Shown: piece by piece, positions 8,151 through 16,336 of the stretch
Layout of the letters: the number at the start of each line of letters is the position of its first letter
Position numbering within the stretch: the first letter of the stretch is position 1
DNA from: Spirochaetaceae bacterium UBA6243
GTDB taxonomy: Bacteria > Spirochaetota > Spirochaetia > Treponematales > Rectinemataceae
Reading direction: 5' to 3'
Assembly (NCBI GenBank): GCA_002441395.1
Contig: DJVZ01000060.1
Location: 1 to 26,188 of the forward strand
DNA length: 26,188 nt
Notes under the pieces: model-generated
The model's input: only the letters and a program-made list of their open reading frames with translations
What the model was told of the DNA's origin: nothing
Databases searched by the model: none
Translations under genes and position numbers: made by a program

Positions 8151-8822
8151 TCACGCATAATACGCTCTGATATACCGTTCCTGCACTTCGAAACTCCAAT
8201 GTACATCCCGAATATACGCCGCGGCCCCCTTGAAGTCGCCCTCCCGCAAGCGTGAACAGATCTCGGTATGTTCGGCCATTGAATCGCGTTCCCACTCCTT
8301 CACGTACGTCGAGCGGCGCGGAAAGTCGTAGAGCCTTTCCTTGAGGGTATGCACGGTATCGATCAGCTTCCGGTTGTCGGAGAGTTCGAGATAAACATCG
8401 TGGAAGGCGAGGTTGGCGCTGTAATAGTCGTCAAAGTCATCAGCCGCCAGCGCGTTCGTCATGTCGGTGCGAAACGAATCCATCCGGTCCGCGTCAGAGC
8501 TACGGAATCGTCGCGGAATCTCTTCGATCACCGAAGCTTCCAGAGCCCCGATGATCTGGTACATGTCGCGGATGTCGGAAGGCTGCAGCGGCCTCACCAT
8601 CACCCCGCGGCGCGGATAAACAACAATAAAGCCCTCGATTTCAAGCCGAATCAATGCATCGCGCAACGGAGTTCGGCTCATCCCCAACTCGCGTCCCAAA
8701 GCCGTAAGGTCGATGAATTGTCCCGGCCTGAGCGTTCCAGCATTGAGGCGACGTTTTAGTTCTTCATAAACTGCGGACGAAAGCGATGCCACCTCAGACG
8801 TTGCGTCTCGTTCCCTGTTCAT
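8151..8822 (-). CDS. GntR family regulator, FadR/FCD subfamily
   Basis: This 223-residue transcription factor has an N-terminal winged helix (about 15-78; GRELGMSRTPLRDALIRLE is the recognition region) and an FCD ligand-binding domain (about 85-215). The likely metal ligands His141 (AFHD), His185 (AEHTE) and His208 are present with family spacing, so the effector is probably a small carboxylate, possibly hydroxyproline or a breakdown product (inference). It is the first gene of the hypE-hypD-S9 operon and is therefore probably its autoregulated local repressor. No ribosome-binding site precedes the ATG. A good promoter sits so close to it that the message would be nearly leaderless. Confidence 0.9.
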   Translation of the reverse strand: MNRERDATSEVASLSSAVYEELKRRLNAGTLRPGQFIDLTALGRELGMSRTPLRDALIRLEIEGFIVVYPRRGVMVRPLQPSDIRDMYQIIGALEASVIEEIPRRFRSSDADRMDSFRTDMTNALAADDFDDYYSANLAFHDVYLELSDNRKLIDTVHTLKERLYDFPRRSTYVKEWERDSMAEHTEICSRLREGDFKGAAAYIRDVHWSFEVQERYIRAYYA

Positions 8823-8828
8823 GCAACT

Positions 8829-8857
8829 AATATATCAATTAAATATCAGAGGTGCAA
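8829..8857 (-). promoter_or_regulatory. Sigma-70-type promoter of the GntR-hypE-hypD-S9 operon
   Basis: On the minus strand TTGCAC (8852-8857) and TATATT (8829-8834) are separated by exactly 17 nt. The expected transcription start falls at or next to the A of the GntR ATG (8822), giving a leaderless or near-leaderless transcript. This agrees with the absence of a Shine-Dalgarno sequence there. Two ATATCA copies lie in and next to the spacer and could be part of an operator. Confidence 0.6.
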
Positions 8858-8909
8858 GATGCAATCATATTCAGCGACACAATCATGTGCAGCCATATTT
8901 TTTTCGTTT

Positions 8910-9908
8910 TTACGCCAGATGACAGCGTACAAAATGTCCGGGCTCGATCTCACGCATGAAAGGATCTTTCTGGGAACAGATATCTATTTTTCTGTTACAG
9001 CGTGTATGAAAGCTGCAACCGGTGGGGATGTCCACAGGAGAAGGTATTTCCCCGACCGAGACGACTTTTTTTGGCTTTAGCTCCTCTTCCTCTTTTGATA
9101 TCACGGGGATCGAGGAAAGCAGCATTTGAGTGTAGGGGTGCATGGGGCTGGTATAGAATATCTTGGTTGGAGCAACTTCGCATATTTTCCCGAGATACAT
9201 GATGGCGACCCGCGTCGAAATATTCCTCATAAGGCTTAAATCATGCGTAATGAAGAGGTAGGTCAACTTTTGTTCATCATGGAGTTTTAAGAGCATATTG
9301 ATGATTTTTGCCTGTATCGATACATCCAGAGACGAGGTCGGTTCATCCAGAATGATGAATTTTGGCTCACTGCACAGGGCACGGGCGATGGAGACCAGCT
9401 GTTTTTCGCCGCCGCCGATCGACGTGGAAGTTTTGTAGGAAAAATTTCGTGGCAATTCGACTCTGTCGAGAGCTTTTGCCACTGCTTCGTCCAGTTGGTC
9501 CTTCGGGACAATTTTATGGACTTTTAGCGGAAGTTTGAGTATTTGGCGAATATCCTGAAACGGATTGAGCGATGATCCCGGATCCTGAAAGACAATCTGA
9601 ACATCCTTTTTGAAGGATATCGAACGTTTATTGTTGTTTTTCAGGATATCTTCTCCCTTGAACAGAATGGAGCCTTCCTTGGGTTTGTTCATGCCCATGA
9701 TAGTGTAGGCTATGGTGCTTTTCCCGGATCCTGATTCACCGACCAGGCCGAGTATTTCACCCTCATTAATGAAGAAGTCGACACCATCAACAGCTTTGAC
9801 ATATTTGTGGGCACTTTTTTTTGATCCTTCAACGGGAAAGTAAACTTTCAGATTCTTTACGCTGAGTATTTTCGAATCCACAGTAGTTTGTTGATTAAGC
9901 TCGTTCAC
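8910..9908 (-). CDS. dppF: Peptide ABC transporter ATP-binding protein DppF/OppF
   Basis: This 332-residue ATPase energises peptide import together with DppD. Walker A is GESGSGKST (57-65), the Q-loop is QDPGSSLNP, Walker B is FIILDEP (184-190), and the C-terminal oligopeptide-transporter extension ends TGCSFHTRC...VRCHLA. The signature motif reads IGGGEKQ (164-170) instead of LSGGQ/E, losing the conserved serine. The start is GTG at 9908, preceded by AGGAGG. It overlaps the end of dppD by 14 nt; an upstream in-frame codon at 9983 would overlap much further and lacks a ribosome site. It is the last gene of the peptide operon. Confidence 0.92.
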   Translation of the reverse strand: MNELNQQTTVDSKILSVKNLKVYFPVEGSKKSAHKYVKAVDGVDFFINEGEILGLVGESGSGKSTIAYTIMGMNKPKEGSILFKGEDILKNNNKRSISFKKDVQIVFQDPGSSLNPFQDIRQILKLPLKVHKIVPKDQLDEAVAKALDRVELPRNFSYKTSTSIGGGEKQLVSIARALCSEPKFIILDEPTSSLDVSIQAKIINMLLKLHDEQKLTYLFITHDLSLMRNISTRVAIMYLGKICEVAPTKIFYTSPMHPYTQMLLSSIPVISKEEEELKPKKVVSVGEIPSPVDIPTGCSFHTRCNRKIDICSQKDPFMREIEPGHFVRCHLA

Positions 9909-10923
9909 CGATACTTTCCTCCTGTCTATGTTGTTCTGTAAAGGAATCGGTGTATCTAAAGCATGCGACTGTGTGCCCCTCACTTACTTCCAACATCAAA
10001 GGCTTCTGTACACGGCAGATTTCTTTTACATAGGGGCAGCGTGGACTAAAACGGCATCCGGGGGTCGGATGTACATAATCGGGAACATAGCCATATATAC
10101 CAGCAGAAATACCTCCTCCCGACAGACGCGGAACACAGTCCATCAAACCACGGGTGTAAGGATGCAGTGGATTCTTGAAAAGCTCGTTCGTCGTGGCGAC
10201 TTCTACGATATTTCCCGCATACATGACATATATTTGGTCGACAAGTTCTCTTACTACTCCGAGAGAATGGGTTATCATGATGAGAGCTGTTTGCTTTTCG
10301 TCGACCAGAGCCCTCAAAAGCCGATGGATTTGGTCCTGGATGGTGACATCCAGGGCGGTACCCGGTTCATCCGCTATCAGCAGTTCCCGCGGTGTTACCA
10401 GAGCCATGGCAATACAGATTCGCTGTTTCATCCCTCCACTGAGTTGGTGTGGATAACACTCCAATATGCGCTCAGGGTCGGGAATGAAAACATCCCTGAT
10501 GGCTTTTATGGCTATATCGGTCAATTCTTTTTTATTCTTGGCCGTATCGTCCTGTTTTGAGTATGATATTACATCAAATATCTGCTGTCCGACAGTAAAC
10601 ACAGGATTTAGCGCTGCCGATGGTTCCTGAGAAATCATTGAAATGTTCTTCCGCCGAATCTGTTGCAGCTCAGTCTCTCTCATCTTTAGTATGTTCTGGT
10701 TTTTGAAAAGTATTTCGCCCTCAGGGAGATAGGCTTTCCTTTCATCGAGAACTCTCAGTACGGATTTCATTGTAGTCGTTTTGCCACATCCCGATTCGCC
10801 GACGATACCGATTTTTTTACCTGCGTCTATGGTGAGATTGACGCCATCGACGACCTGAGCGTAGCCCTGGTACGTACGGTACCATGTCTTAAGATTCCGT
10901 ATATCCAACAGATGTTCGTTCAT
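9895..10923 (-). CDS. dppD: Peptide ABC transporter ATP-binding protein DppD/OppD
   Basis: The 342-residue ATPase has Walker A GESGCGKTT, a canonical signature (LSGGMKQR), Walker B LLIADEP and the C-terminal cysteine-containing extension (GCRFSPRCPYVKEIC) typical of DppD/OppD. It pairs with DppF beneath the DppB/DppC membrane channel. The start chosen is ATG at 10923 (MNEHLLDIRNLKTWY), which lies 4 nt past the dppC stop with a purine-rich GAGAGGAAGATGAG stretch ahead. The longer frame to 10968 runs back into dppC. It overlaps dppF by 14 nt. Confidence 0.93.
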   Translation of the reverse strand: MNEHLLDIRNLKTWYRTYQGYAQVVDGVNLTIDAGKKIGIVGESGCGKTTTMKSVLRVLDERKAYLPEGEILFKNQNILKMRETELQQIRRKNISMISQEPSAALNPVFTVGQQIFDVISYSKQDDTAKNKKELTDIAIKAIRDVFIPDPERILECYPHQLSGGMKQRICIAMALVTPRELLIADEPGTALDVTIQDQIHRLLRALVDEKQTALIMITHSLGVVRELVDQIYVMYAGNIVEVATTNELFKNPLHPYTRGLMDCVPRLSGGGISAGIYGYVPDYVHPTPGCRFSPRCPYVKEICRVQKPLMLEVSEGHTVACFRYTDSFTEQHRQEESIGERA

Positions 10924-10927
10924 GATC

Positions 10928-11791
10928 TCATCTTCCTCTCTCCAGCATGTCGCGTATACCATCCCCAAAGAAGTTGAAGCCGAGGATGATGAAGGCTATC
11001 GCCAAGGCGGGGAAGACTGTCATCCACCATAAGTCGGGCATGTAACGAGCACCTTCGGAGATCATTTGACCGAACGCCGGGGTCGGCGGCTGTTCTCCAA
11101 GCCCGACGAAACTCAGAGAAGCCCCGATCAATATGACCCATCCCACATCGAGAGCCATTTTTGTAAAGACGGAAGAAAGACAATTGGGCAAGATTTCACG
11201 GAAGAGAATATGGAGACGGCTTGCGCCGATCAACTCCGCATTCTTGACGAAGTACTCATTTCTCAACGAGCTTGCCATGCCGTAAACCTGACGCGTGTAC
11301 CAGGGCCACCACATTGCGGTGACCGCAATCATGGAACTTCTCATTCCCGGTTTCAGAACTGCCGCTATTGCCATTGCCAACATAAGAGAAGGAAGGGATA
11401 GAAAGACATCAGCTGTTCGCATTATGATGGTGTCAGCCCAGGTTCCATGGTAATAGCCAGCAATCAAGCCTAAAAATACTCCAATGGGTACGGAGATCGA
11501 CAGGACAACTACCGTCATAGAGAGTGCACCCCGACACGAGAAAATAAGTCTGGTAAAAATATCCCGCCCGAATATATCTGTTCCACAAATAAAGGCTCTG
11601 CATGGAGCTAAACTAGCCTGGTTAAAATCGACAAATTCTTTAGCATGCTGAGGATAGGGAGTGATTATCTCTGCGAATATCGCACAGAGTATTGAGAGTA
11701 GCACTATGCAGAGACCAACAACGGACAGTTTGTTGCGGGAAAACTTGTACCAGTAGAGGCGAAGATCTTCTTTTAATTGTGCTTTCGTCAT
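10928..11791 (-). CDS. dppC: Peptide ABC transporter permease DppC
   Basis: This 287-residue integral membrane protein has an N-terminal amphipathic stretch, a first helix at about residues 20-42, a periplasmic loop (ITPYPQHAKEF...GTDIFGRDIF, the standard DppC signature), and then the permease core with the EAA-like loop ELIGASRLHILFREILPN that contacts the ATPases. The start is ATG at 11791; it overlaps the dppB stop by 4 nt (ATGA). The longer frame to 11956 is only dppB read in another frame. With DppB it forms the channel for di- or oligopeptides. Confidence 0.93.
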   Translation of the reverse strand: MTKAQLKEDLRLYWYKFSRNKLSVVGLCIVLLSILCAIFAEIITPYPQHAKEFVDFNQASLAPCRAFICGTDIFGRDIFTRLIFSCRGALSMTVVVLSISVPIGVFLGLIAGYYHGTWADTIIMRTADVFLSLPSLMLAMAIAAVLKPGMRSSMIAVTAMWWPWYTRQVYGMASSLRNEYFVKNAELIGASRLHILFREILPNCLSSVFTKMALDVGWVILIGASLSFVGLGEQPPTPAFGQMISEGARYMPDLWWMTVFPALAIAFIILGFNFFGDGIRDMLERGR

Positions 11792-12804
11792 GATTTGGCC
11801 CCCAGTCGAATCCGAGGATCCAAGGAAGCCACTATTATGTCGACGATGATATTGACAAGAAGAAAAATGGCCCCAAACACAAGAAATACCGCAGAGATCG
11901 CGTTCAAATCTTTGTTCAGTAGAGCATTCATTCCATAGCGGGAAATTCCTGGCCAATTAAATATTTTTTCAACTAAAAAGGCATTTCCCATAAGCGAGGC
12001 AAGATCCATGCCCATCACAGGGACGACGGGAATAAATGACGGCCTCAAGAGGTACCTTGTCATAATGACACGCGAAGGCAGGCCATAGCCGGTCGCGACC
12101 GATATATATTCTTTGCCCATATTGTCGACAAGAGAGGCTCTCAATAGCCTCGCTTCCTGAAAGAGAGGGCCTGTAGCCAAGGCCAGGGCCGGCAGAATCA
12201 AATGCCCAAGGGTATCAAAGAAGGTGGTAAAGTTGCCGGTGATAAGACTGTCGAACGCAAAAAGCCCTGTGATGTGTATAGGAGCAGCGACTCCAGAGCT
12301 TAGCCTCCCTAGCACAGGAATCACCTGCCATACATATCCAAAAAGAAGCAAAAGCAGAATGGCAAGAGCGAAGGCTGGAATAGCGATACCAATATATGAT
12401 AGTCCACGTATCATGTTGTCAACTAATGTGTCACGGTACTTTGCCGCAAGTAAACCTAGCAAAATCGACAAGATAATGAGAAAAATTCCTGAGAATAATA
12501 CCAATTCCAAGGTGGCGGGAAGAAATTCTTTGATATCGGTACTTACTGGCCGTTTGGTATTGATGGATTTCCCAAAGTCCCCTTGTAGCACACCCTTGAT
12601 CCAATAGAGATACTGAACCGGCAAAGATTTATCGAGATGCATTTCTTTACGTAATTCGTCTACGGCAAACTGTGGAGCACGAGGTCCTAAGGACATCCTC
12701 GCAGGGTCACCGGGGATGATACGTGCAATGATGAATAGCATGATTGATATTCCTATAAGAACGAATATTCCTTCAAAAAGCCGTTTGCCTACAAAACGTA
12801 GCAT
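11788..12804 (-). CDS. dppB: Peptide ABC transporter permease DppB
   Basis: The 338-residue permease opens with MLRFVGKRLFEGIFVLIGIS and a first transmembrane helix. The conserved IPGDPAR follows (about 30-36), with a periplasmic region ending DFGKSI. Five further helices carry the EAA-like loop (SVATGYGLPSRVIMTRYLLRP). All are usual for DppB/OppB. An AGGAGG lies 11 nt before the ATG, which is slightly distant. The gene begins 40 nt after the AT-rich racemase-family gene and overlaps dppC by 4 nt. Confidence 0.93.
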   Translation of the reverse strand: MLRFVGKRLFEGIFVLIGISIMLFIIARIIPGDPARMSLGPRAPQFAVDELRKEMHLDKSLPVQYLYWIKGVLQGDFGKSINTKRPVSTDIKEFLPATLELVLFSGIFLIILSILLGLLAAKYRDTLVDNMIRGLSYIGIAIPAFALAILLLLLFGYVWQVIPVLGRLSSGVAAPIHITGLFAFDSLITGNFTTFFDTLGHLILPALALATGPLFQEARLLRASLVDNMGKEYISVATGYGLPSRVIMTRYLLRPSFIPVVPVMGMDLASLMGNAFLVEKIFNWPGISRYGMNALLNKDLNAISAVFLVFGAIFLLVNIIVDIIVASLDPRIRLGAKS

Positions 12805-12844
12805 ATTGAAAACTGCCTCCTGTAAAAGCCGAGGATTATACTAC

Positions 12845-13534
12845 CTAATGGATTACTTTCCCTAATGCTGGCGATGGATATGCAATTTTGCTTTGCATTA
12901 ATTTATGCTGCATTAAATACTTACACACAGCAACCGCCGCATGAATAGGTACAATGATAGGAAGGTGATATTTGTCTTGCAAATGCTCTATGTCTAATCC
13001 AAGTATTGAGCCACAGCCAAAGACTATTACATCACAATCGTTTTGAACTAATTGTTGTATTTTGCTCTCAATAGCTGTTCTTACTTTTTCTTGATCGGCA
13101 TATTCCAAAACAGGCAAATCAAGAGAAATTATTTGTCTGACCTTTTTACCCAACGCTCGGCTAAAACTTTTCTTGGTATTCTCCATTGGAGCGATAACAC
13201 CTATGTTATCTCCTAATAGTGACGCAATAGCTATTGACGCCTCACGTAAACCAACTACAGGGATATTTAATTTCTCTTTACATGCCGACAAAGCTGGCTC
13301 AGCAAAACAATATAAAACAATTCCATTAGCACCGCCGGCTTCCATTTCCTCTGCCATTTCAACGACGTAGTTTTCAGCAAAAGCAGAATCATAATCACAT
13401 TCAATTGAAGTTGGTCCTTGTTTGATATTATTTATCCCAATATCAACGTTACTCGATTGTGTTTTTTTAGCTTCATATAATATTTCCGCATTACGAAAAT
13501 TAGTGGCTACTGGTACAAGTATTTCCATTTTCAT
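12845..13534 (-). CDS. Asp/Glu/hydantoin racemase family protein (AT-rich copy)
   Basis: The 229-residue protein belongs to the cofactor-independent Asp/Glu/hydantoin racemase superfamily. Two candidate catalytic cysteines are visible: Cys76 in LYCFAEPAL and Cys174 in VFGCGSILG. They match the paired acid/base cysteines of hydantoin and aspartate racemases. The substrate cannot be read; CFAEPAL departs from the more usual CFGDPG of hydantoin racemases. The start is ATG at 13534, with AGGAG 7 nt upstream; the frame extends to 13564 without a better site. Base composition is markedly AT-rich (about 38% GC in one sampled 60-base line), like the binding-protein gene before it and unlike the rest of the window. 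It sits between the peptide-binding protein and dppB, so it probably acts on amino acids from imported peptides (inference). Confidence 0.85.
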   Translation of the reverse strand: MKMEILVPVATNFRNAEILYEAKKTQSSNVDIGINNIKQGPTSIECDYDSAFAENYVVEMAEEMEAGGANGIVLYCFAEPALSACKEKLNIPVVGLREASIAIASLLGDNIGVIAPMENTKKSFSRALGKKVRQIISLDLPVLEYADQEKVRTAIESKIQQLVQNDCDVIVFGCGSILGLDIEHLQDKYHLPIIVPIHAAVAVCKYLMQHKLMQSKIAYPSPALGKVIH

Positions 13535-13583
13535 TTTTAAGCTCCTGCTTGATCTATTGAGCAATTCTTCTTAACAATAACTA

Positions 13584-13618
13584 CTTGACCGAATTCTTTA
13601 ATAGTAAGTTCGGTCAAG
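13584..13618 (-). other. Intercistronic hairpin after the peptide-binding-protein gene
   Basis: A perfect 10-bp inverted repeat (CTTGACCGAA at 13584-13593, TTCGGTCAAG at 13609-13618) with a 15-nt loop lies 34 nt past the stop of the binding-protein gene. No clear U-tract follows on the minus strand. A stem in this position typically protects the 3' end of the binding-protein message or partly attenuates downstream genes. Confidence 0.5.
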
Positions 13619-13652
13619 CAGTCATTATTTTGCGTTCTATTTTAGGGTATCT

Positions 13653-15410
13653 TCATTTTTTATCAGGGTATACTCGCATATCAAAGAAGAAGTAATGATA
13701 CCCATAAATATTGCTGACATATTTGCCTTTTCTTGAGGCTTCAGCGACAGGCCAATACACATAATCACGCTGACATGCAACACGATCAAGCGTATCACCA
13801 AGCCAAGCTGTTGGACAAATCTCATCAACGATTTTGTTTTGAATATTAGCATATTTCTTGTATCGTTCTTCCTTATTCGAAGTACTTAAGGAATCCTCAA
13901 TCATTGAATCTAGATTTTTATCCAACAACCACTCGCCATTTTCAAAAGTGCCGCTACTTTTACTGCTGTATCTTGTCTCAAGCATTGATCCGGCCTCATT
14001 GTATTGTGCGTTTATATTTATACTTACTAAGTTTGGCGTAGTTGATATCTGTGCAACTCTATCAACGATAGATATCCAAGGAGCTTTTGTAATCTCAACC
14101 TTGATACCAATTTTTCGTGCTGCAGCTTGAAAGGCCAGGGCGACTTTCTCATGATCTGCTACATCTGAATTGCAAAGAATTTCTACTGGGTATTGATCTA
14201 GTTGATTAGCATATTTTGATTTTGATAAGTATTCTTTTGCTTTATCAAGATCAAAGTTATACTGATTAGTATTGACATGACCCGCTACATAAATAGGTAC
14301 AGGACCGAAAGAACGACTTGATCCAGGGAAAATATTTTTAATTATCATGTCATAATCAAAAAGACAAGCCAAAGCTTTGCGGAAGTTTACATCATCCGTA
14401 GGGGCCTTTTTTGTATTAAAATACATATTCTGGTTAGCGAGAGCAGAGTACATCACAATCTCTACACCAGGCAATTTACTCATTGCATTAAGGTTTTCAG
14501 AAGATTGCCACATATCTGTGATTTCTAGCTCTTTGTTTCTCATCATAGTCCGAATGGTGGACGCTTCTGTAGTATCTATTTCCTTAAAGGCCGTAGGAGC
14601 GTTTGGATCCCACTTTCCCCCGTACCATTCTTCAAATCGAACGGCATATAGGTAATTCTGTTGTACAAGCTCTTTAACCATAAAAGGTCCAGAACCAGCA
14701 TCATGGGTTATAAGCCAATCACGACCATAATCGCCCCATTCTTGATAATTGCCAGGTTTAATATGTTCCTTAACTTGCCTTTCATTTAAGATATATAAAC
14801 GGTTCAGAGTGTTTAGGAAGGGGCCAAATGGCTTCTTAAGGAAGAATTTGACTGTATAATCGTTGAGTGCCACTACATCTTTAATTATATCCGTAAAAAT
14901 ATATGCGTATCCTTCTCCGATTCTTAATAAACGTTTGGTGGAAAATACTACATCTGACGCTTTTAATTCATCACCATTATGAAATTTGACTCCTTTTCTT
15001 AAATAAAATGTATATTCCTTACCATCTTTGGAAATGTCCCACTTCTGCGCTATTGCTGGTTCCATCTCTGCTGTTGATGCAGAAGGAAATACTAAACTAT
15101 CGTAAATATTTACCAAGGCAATACTACTGCTCACATAAAGCCCTACTGCCGGATCAATGACAGGAGTACCAGATACAGCAATACGGATGATTTTTTCGTT
15201 TTTTGCATCTTGAGGTGCTGCACTGGAGTTAGTTAACACTATACCCCAAAAGACAAATAGTAATAGAAGGAGTTTCTTAATATAATGTGGTTTTGAGAAC
15301 GTCTTGCTTTTTATATGTTTACTATATTCTATTGAGTGTTGCTTCTCTTGGTGCATGCAAGATCCGATTTTCCTCCATTCATTTTCATTGGTTCTGCCTT
15401 CAACGTACAT
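13653..15410 (-). CDS. dppA: Peptide ABC transporter substrate-binding protein (family 5)
   Basis: This 585-residue extracytoplasmic binding protein has the family-5 hallmarks YDSLVF, a run from WDISKDGKEYTFYLRKGVKF into HNGDELKASDVVFS, and a late ENGEWLLDKNLDSMIEDS region. A hydrophobic core at about residues 45-60 (KLLLLLFVFWGIVLT) followed by NSSAAPQ looks like a signal peptide cleaved by signal peptidase I; no lipobox cysteine is present. The start is ATG at 15410, because AGAGGAGG lies 6 nt ahead. This gives an unusually long, charged 43-residue stretch before the hydrophobic core; Met19 (15356) is an alternative without a good ribosome site. The gene is strongly AT-rich. It is the substrate receptor for the downstream dppBCDF. 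Confidence 0.92.
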   Translation of the reverse strand: MYVEGRTNENEWRKIGSCMHQEKQHSIEYSKHIKSKTFSKPHYIKKLLLLLFVFWGIVLTNSSAAPQDAKNEKIIRIAVSGTPVIDPAVGLYVSSSIALVNIYDSLVFPSASTAEMEPAIAQKWDISKDGKEYTFYLRKGVKFHNGDELKASDVVFSTKRLLRIGEGYAYIFTDIIKDVVALNDYTVKFFLKKPFGPFLNTLNRLYILNERQVKEHIKPGNYQEWGDYGRDWLITHDAGSGPFMVKELVQQNYLYAVRFEEWYGGKWDPNAPTAFKEIDTTEASTIRTMMRNKELEITDMWQSSENLNAMSKLPGVEIVMYSALANQNMYFNTKKAPTDDVNFRKALACLFDYDMIIKNIFPGSSRSFGPVPIYVAGHVNTNQYNFDLDKAKEYLSKSKYANQLDQYPVEILCNSDVADHEKVALAFQAAARKIGIKVEITKAPWISIVDRVAQISTTPNLVSININAQYNEAGSMLETRYSSKSSGTFENGEWLLDKNLDSMIEDSLSTSNKEERYKKYANIQNKIVDEICPTAWLGDTLDRVACQRDYVYWPVAEASRKGKYVSNIYGYHYFFFDMRVYPDKK

Positions 15411-15509
15411 CGCAGGCCTCCTCTAAAAACATCAATAGATTGGCTCCCTCTTAAAATAGTCTCTGTACCCAGCAACGCTGAGTATAAATATTCTTTAATT
15501 ACCTCCTTA

Positions 15510-16274
15510 CTATATGATTTGTGTGTCAAAAGCATTTTTATCTAGGCCCCACGCTGTTATCTCTTCGTTTTTTGGTGATTCATAGGCACAACGTTTGCTG
15601 TGGGACCATCCGTAACGCTGTCGCAAATCGGCCTTGAACTCTGCATATTTGAATGATGTGATCGTGGCGTCTATGACAGGGACGCCGAGTGTGTCCTGCA
15701 TCTTTGGGGCGAATCCGTACTCCATTGTGCAGCCAAAGATCAGGACTTCGGCGCCGTCATCGAGGGCTTTCTTCCCGGCAGCCATCATCCGGCTCTGAGT
15801 TACGGCAGGGTCCTTCTGGAATTCCAGTACGTTCATATCCAGGCTGACAAATGAAGCCAGCTTTTTGCTGAGGCCGTAGCGATCAAGATTCTCGGACATG
15901 GCGGGAATACATTTTTTCTCTGCGACGAGTATCGAAAACTTCTCGCCCATGGTGGCGGCGAGGTGTGTACAGGTTTCCTCCGGAAAGACGATCGGCATTG
16001 TGGTCAAGACTTCGCGAATTTCCCTGAGCCCCGGATCGTAGAAACAGCCCATGACCGCGGCGTCGTAGCCTTCCCTTTCCGCATTTAGAAATATGGCGAT
16101 CGATTCAGGCAAAACGAGGGTGCCATAATAGTGGTATCCCAAATGCCATGGGCCGTTGGTCAGGGACTTAACCATGACTTCCGTGTCCGGCAACGCTTCC
16201 CGTTGGAACATTTTTTTCATTATTGGGTCATGATCGGAGTGAGCAATAGGATTTAACCACAGAATCCTTCTCAT
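15510..16274 (-). CDS. Asp/Glu/hydantoin racemase family protein (GC-rich copy)
   Basis: The 254-residue protein has the paired cysteines of the Asp/Glu/hydantoin racemase superfamily: Cys77 in VMGCFYDPGL and Cys182 in IFGCTMEYGF. The first motif is closer to hydantoin racemase (CFGDPG) than in the second family member encoded downstream. It opens MRRILWLNPIAHSD. The start is ATG at 16274 with GGAGGAG immediately upstream; the frame runs back to 16526 but that part only shadows the aminopeptidase gene. It lies 62 nt after that gene and 99 nt before the binding-protein gene. The substrate is unknown; maleate isomerase-like or decarboxylase activities also occur in this superfamily. Confidence 0.85.
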   Translation of the reverse strand: MRRILWLNPIAHSDHDPIMKKMFQREALPDTEVMVKSLTNGPWHLGYHYYGTLVLPESIAIFLNAEREGYDAAVMGCFYDPGLREIREVLTTMPIVFPEETCTHLAATMGEKFSILVAEKKCIPAMSENLDRYGLSKKLASFVSLDMNVLEFQKDPAVTQSRMMAAGKKALDDGAEVLIFGCTMEYGFAPKMQDTLGVPVIDATITSFKYAEFKADLRQRYGWSHSKRCAYESPKNEEITAWGLDKNAFDTQII

Positions 16275-16336
16275 AAACTCCTCCGCATGGTCGGGGATTC
16301 CTTTTGTGCTCCGGCCATTCGTCACAGAAATGCCAA

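Noticed and set aside
15329..15535. A 68-codon minus-strand frame spanning the gap before the peptide-binding protein, with an AAGGAGG nearby.
   Set aside because: No start codon at a sensible distance from that AAGGAGG, overlap with two real genes and no family resemblance.
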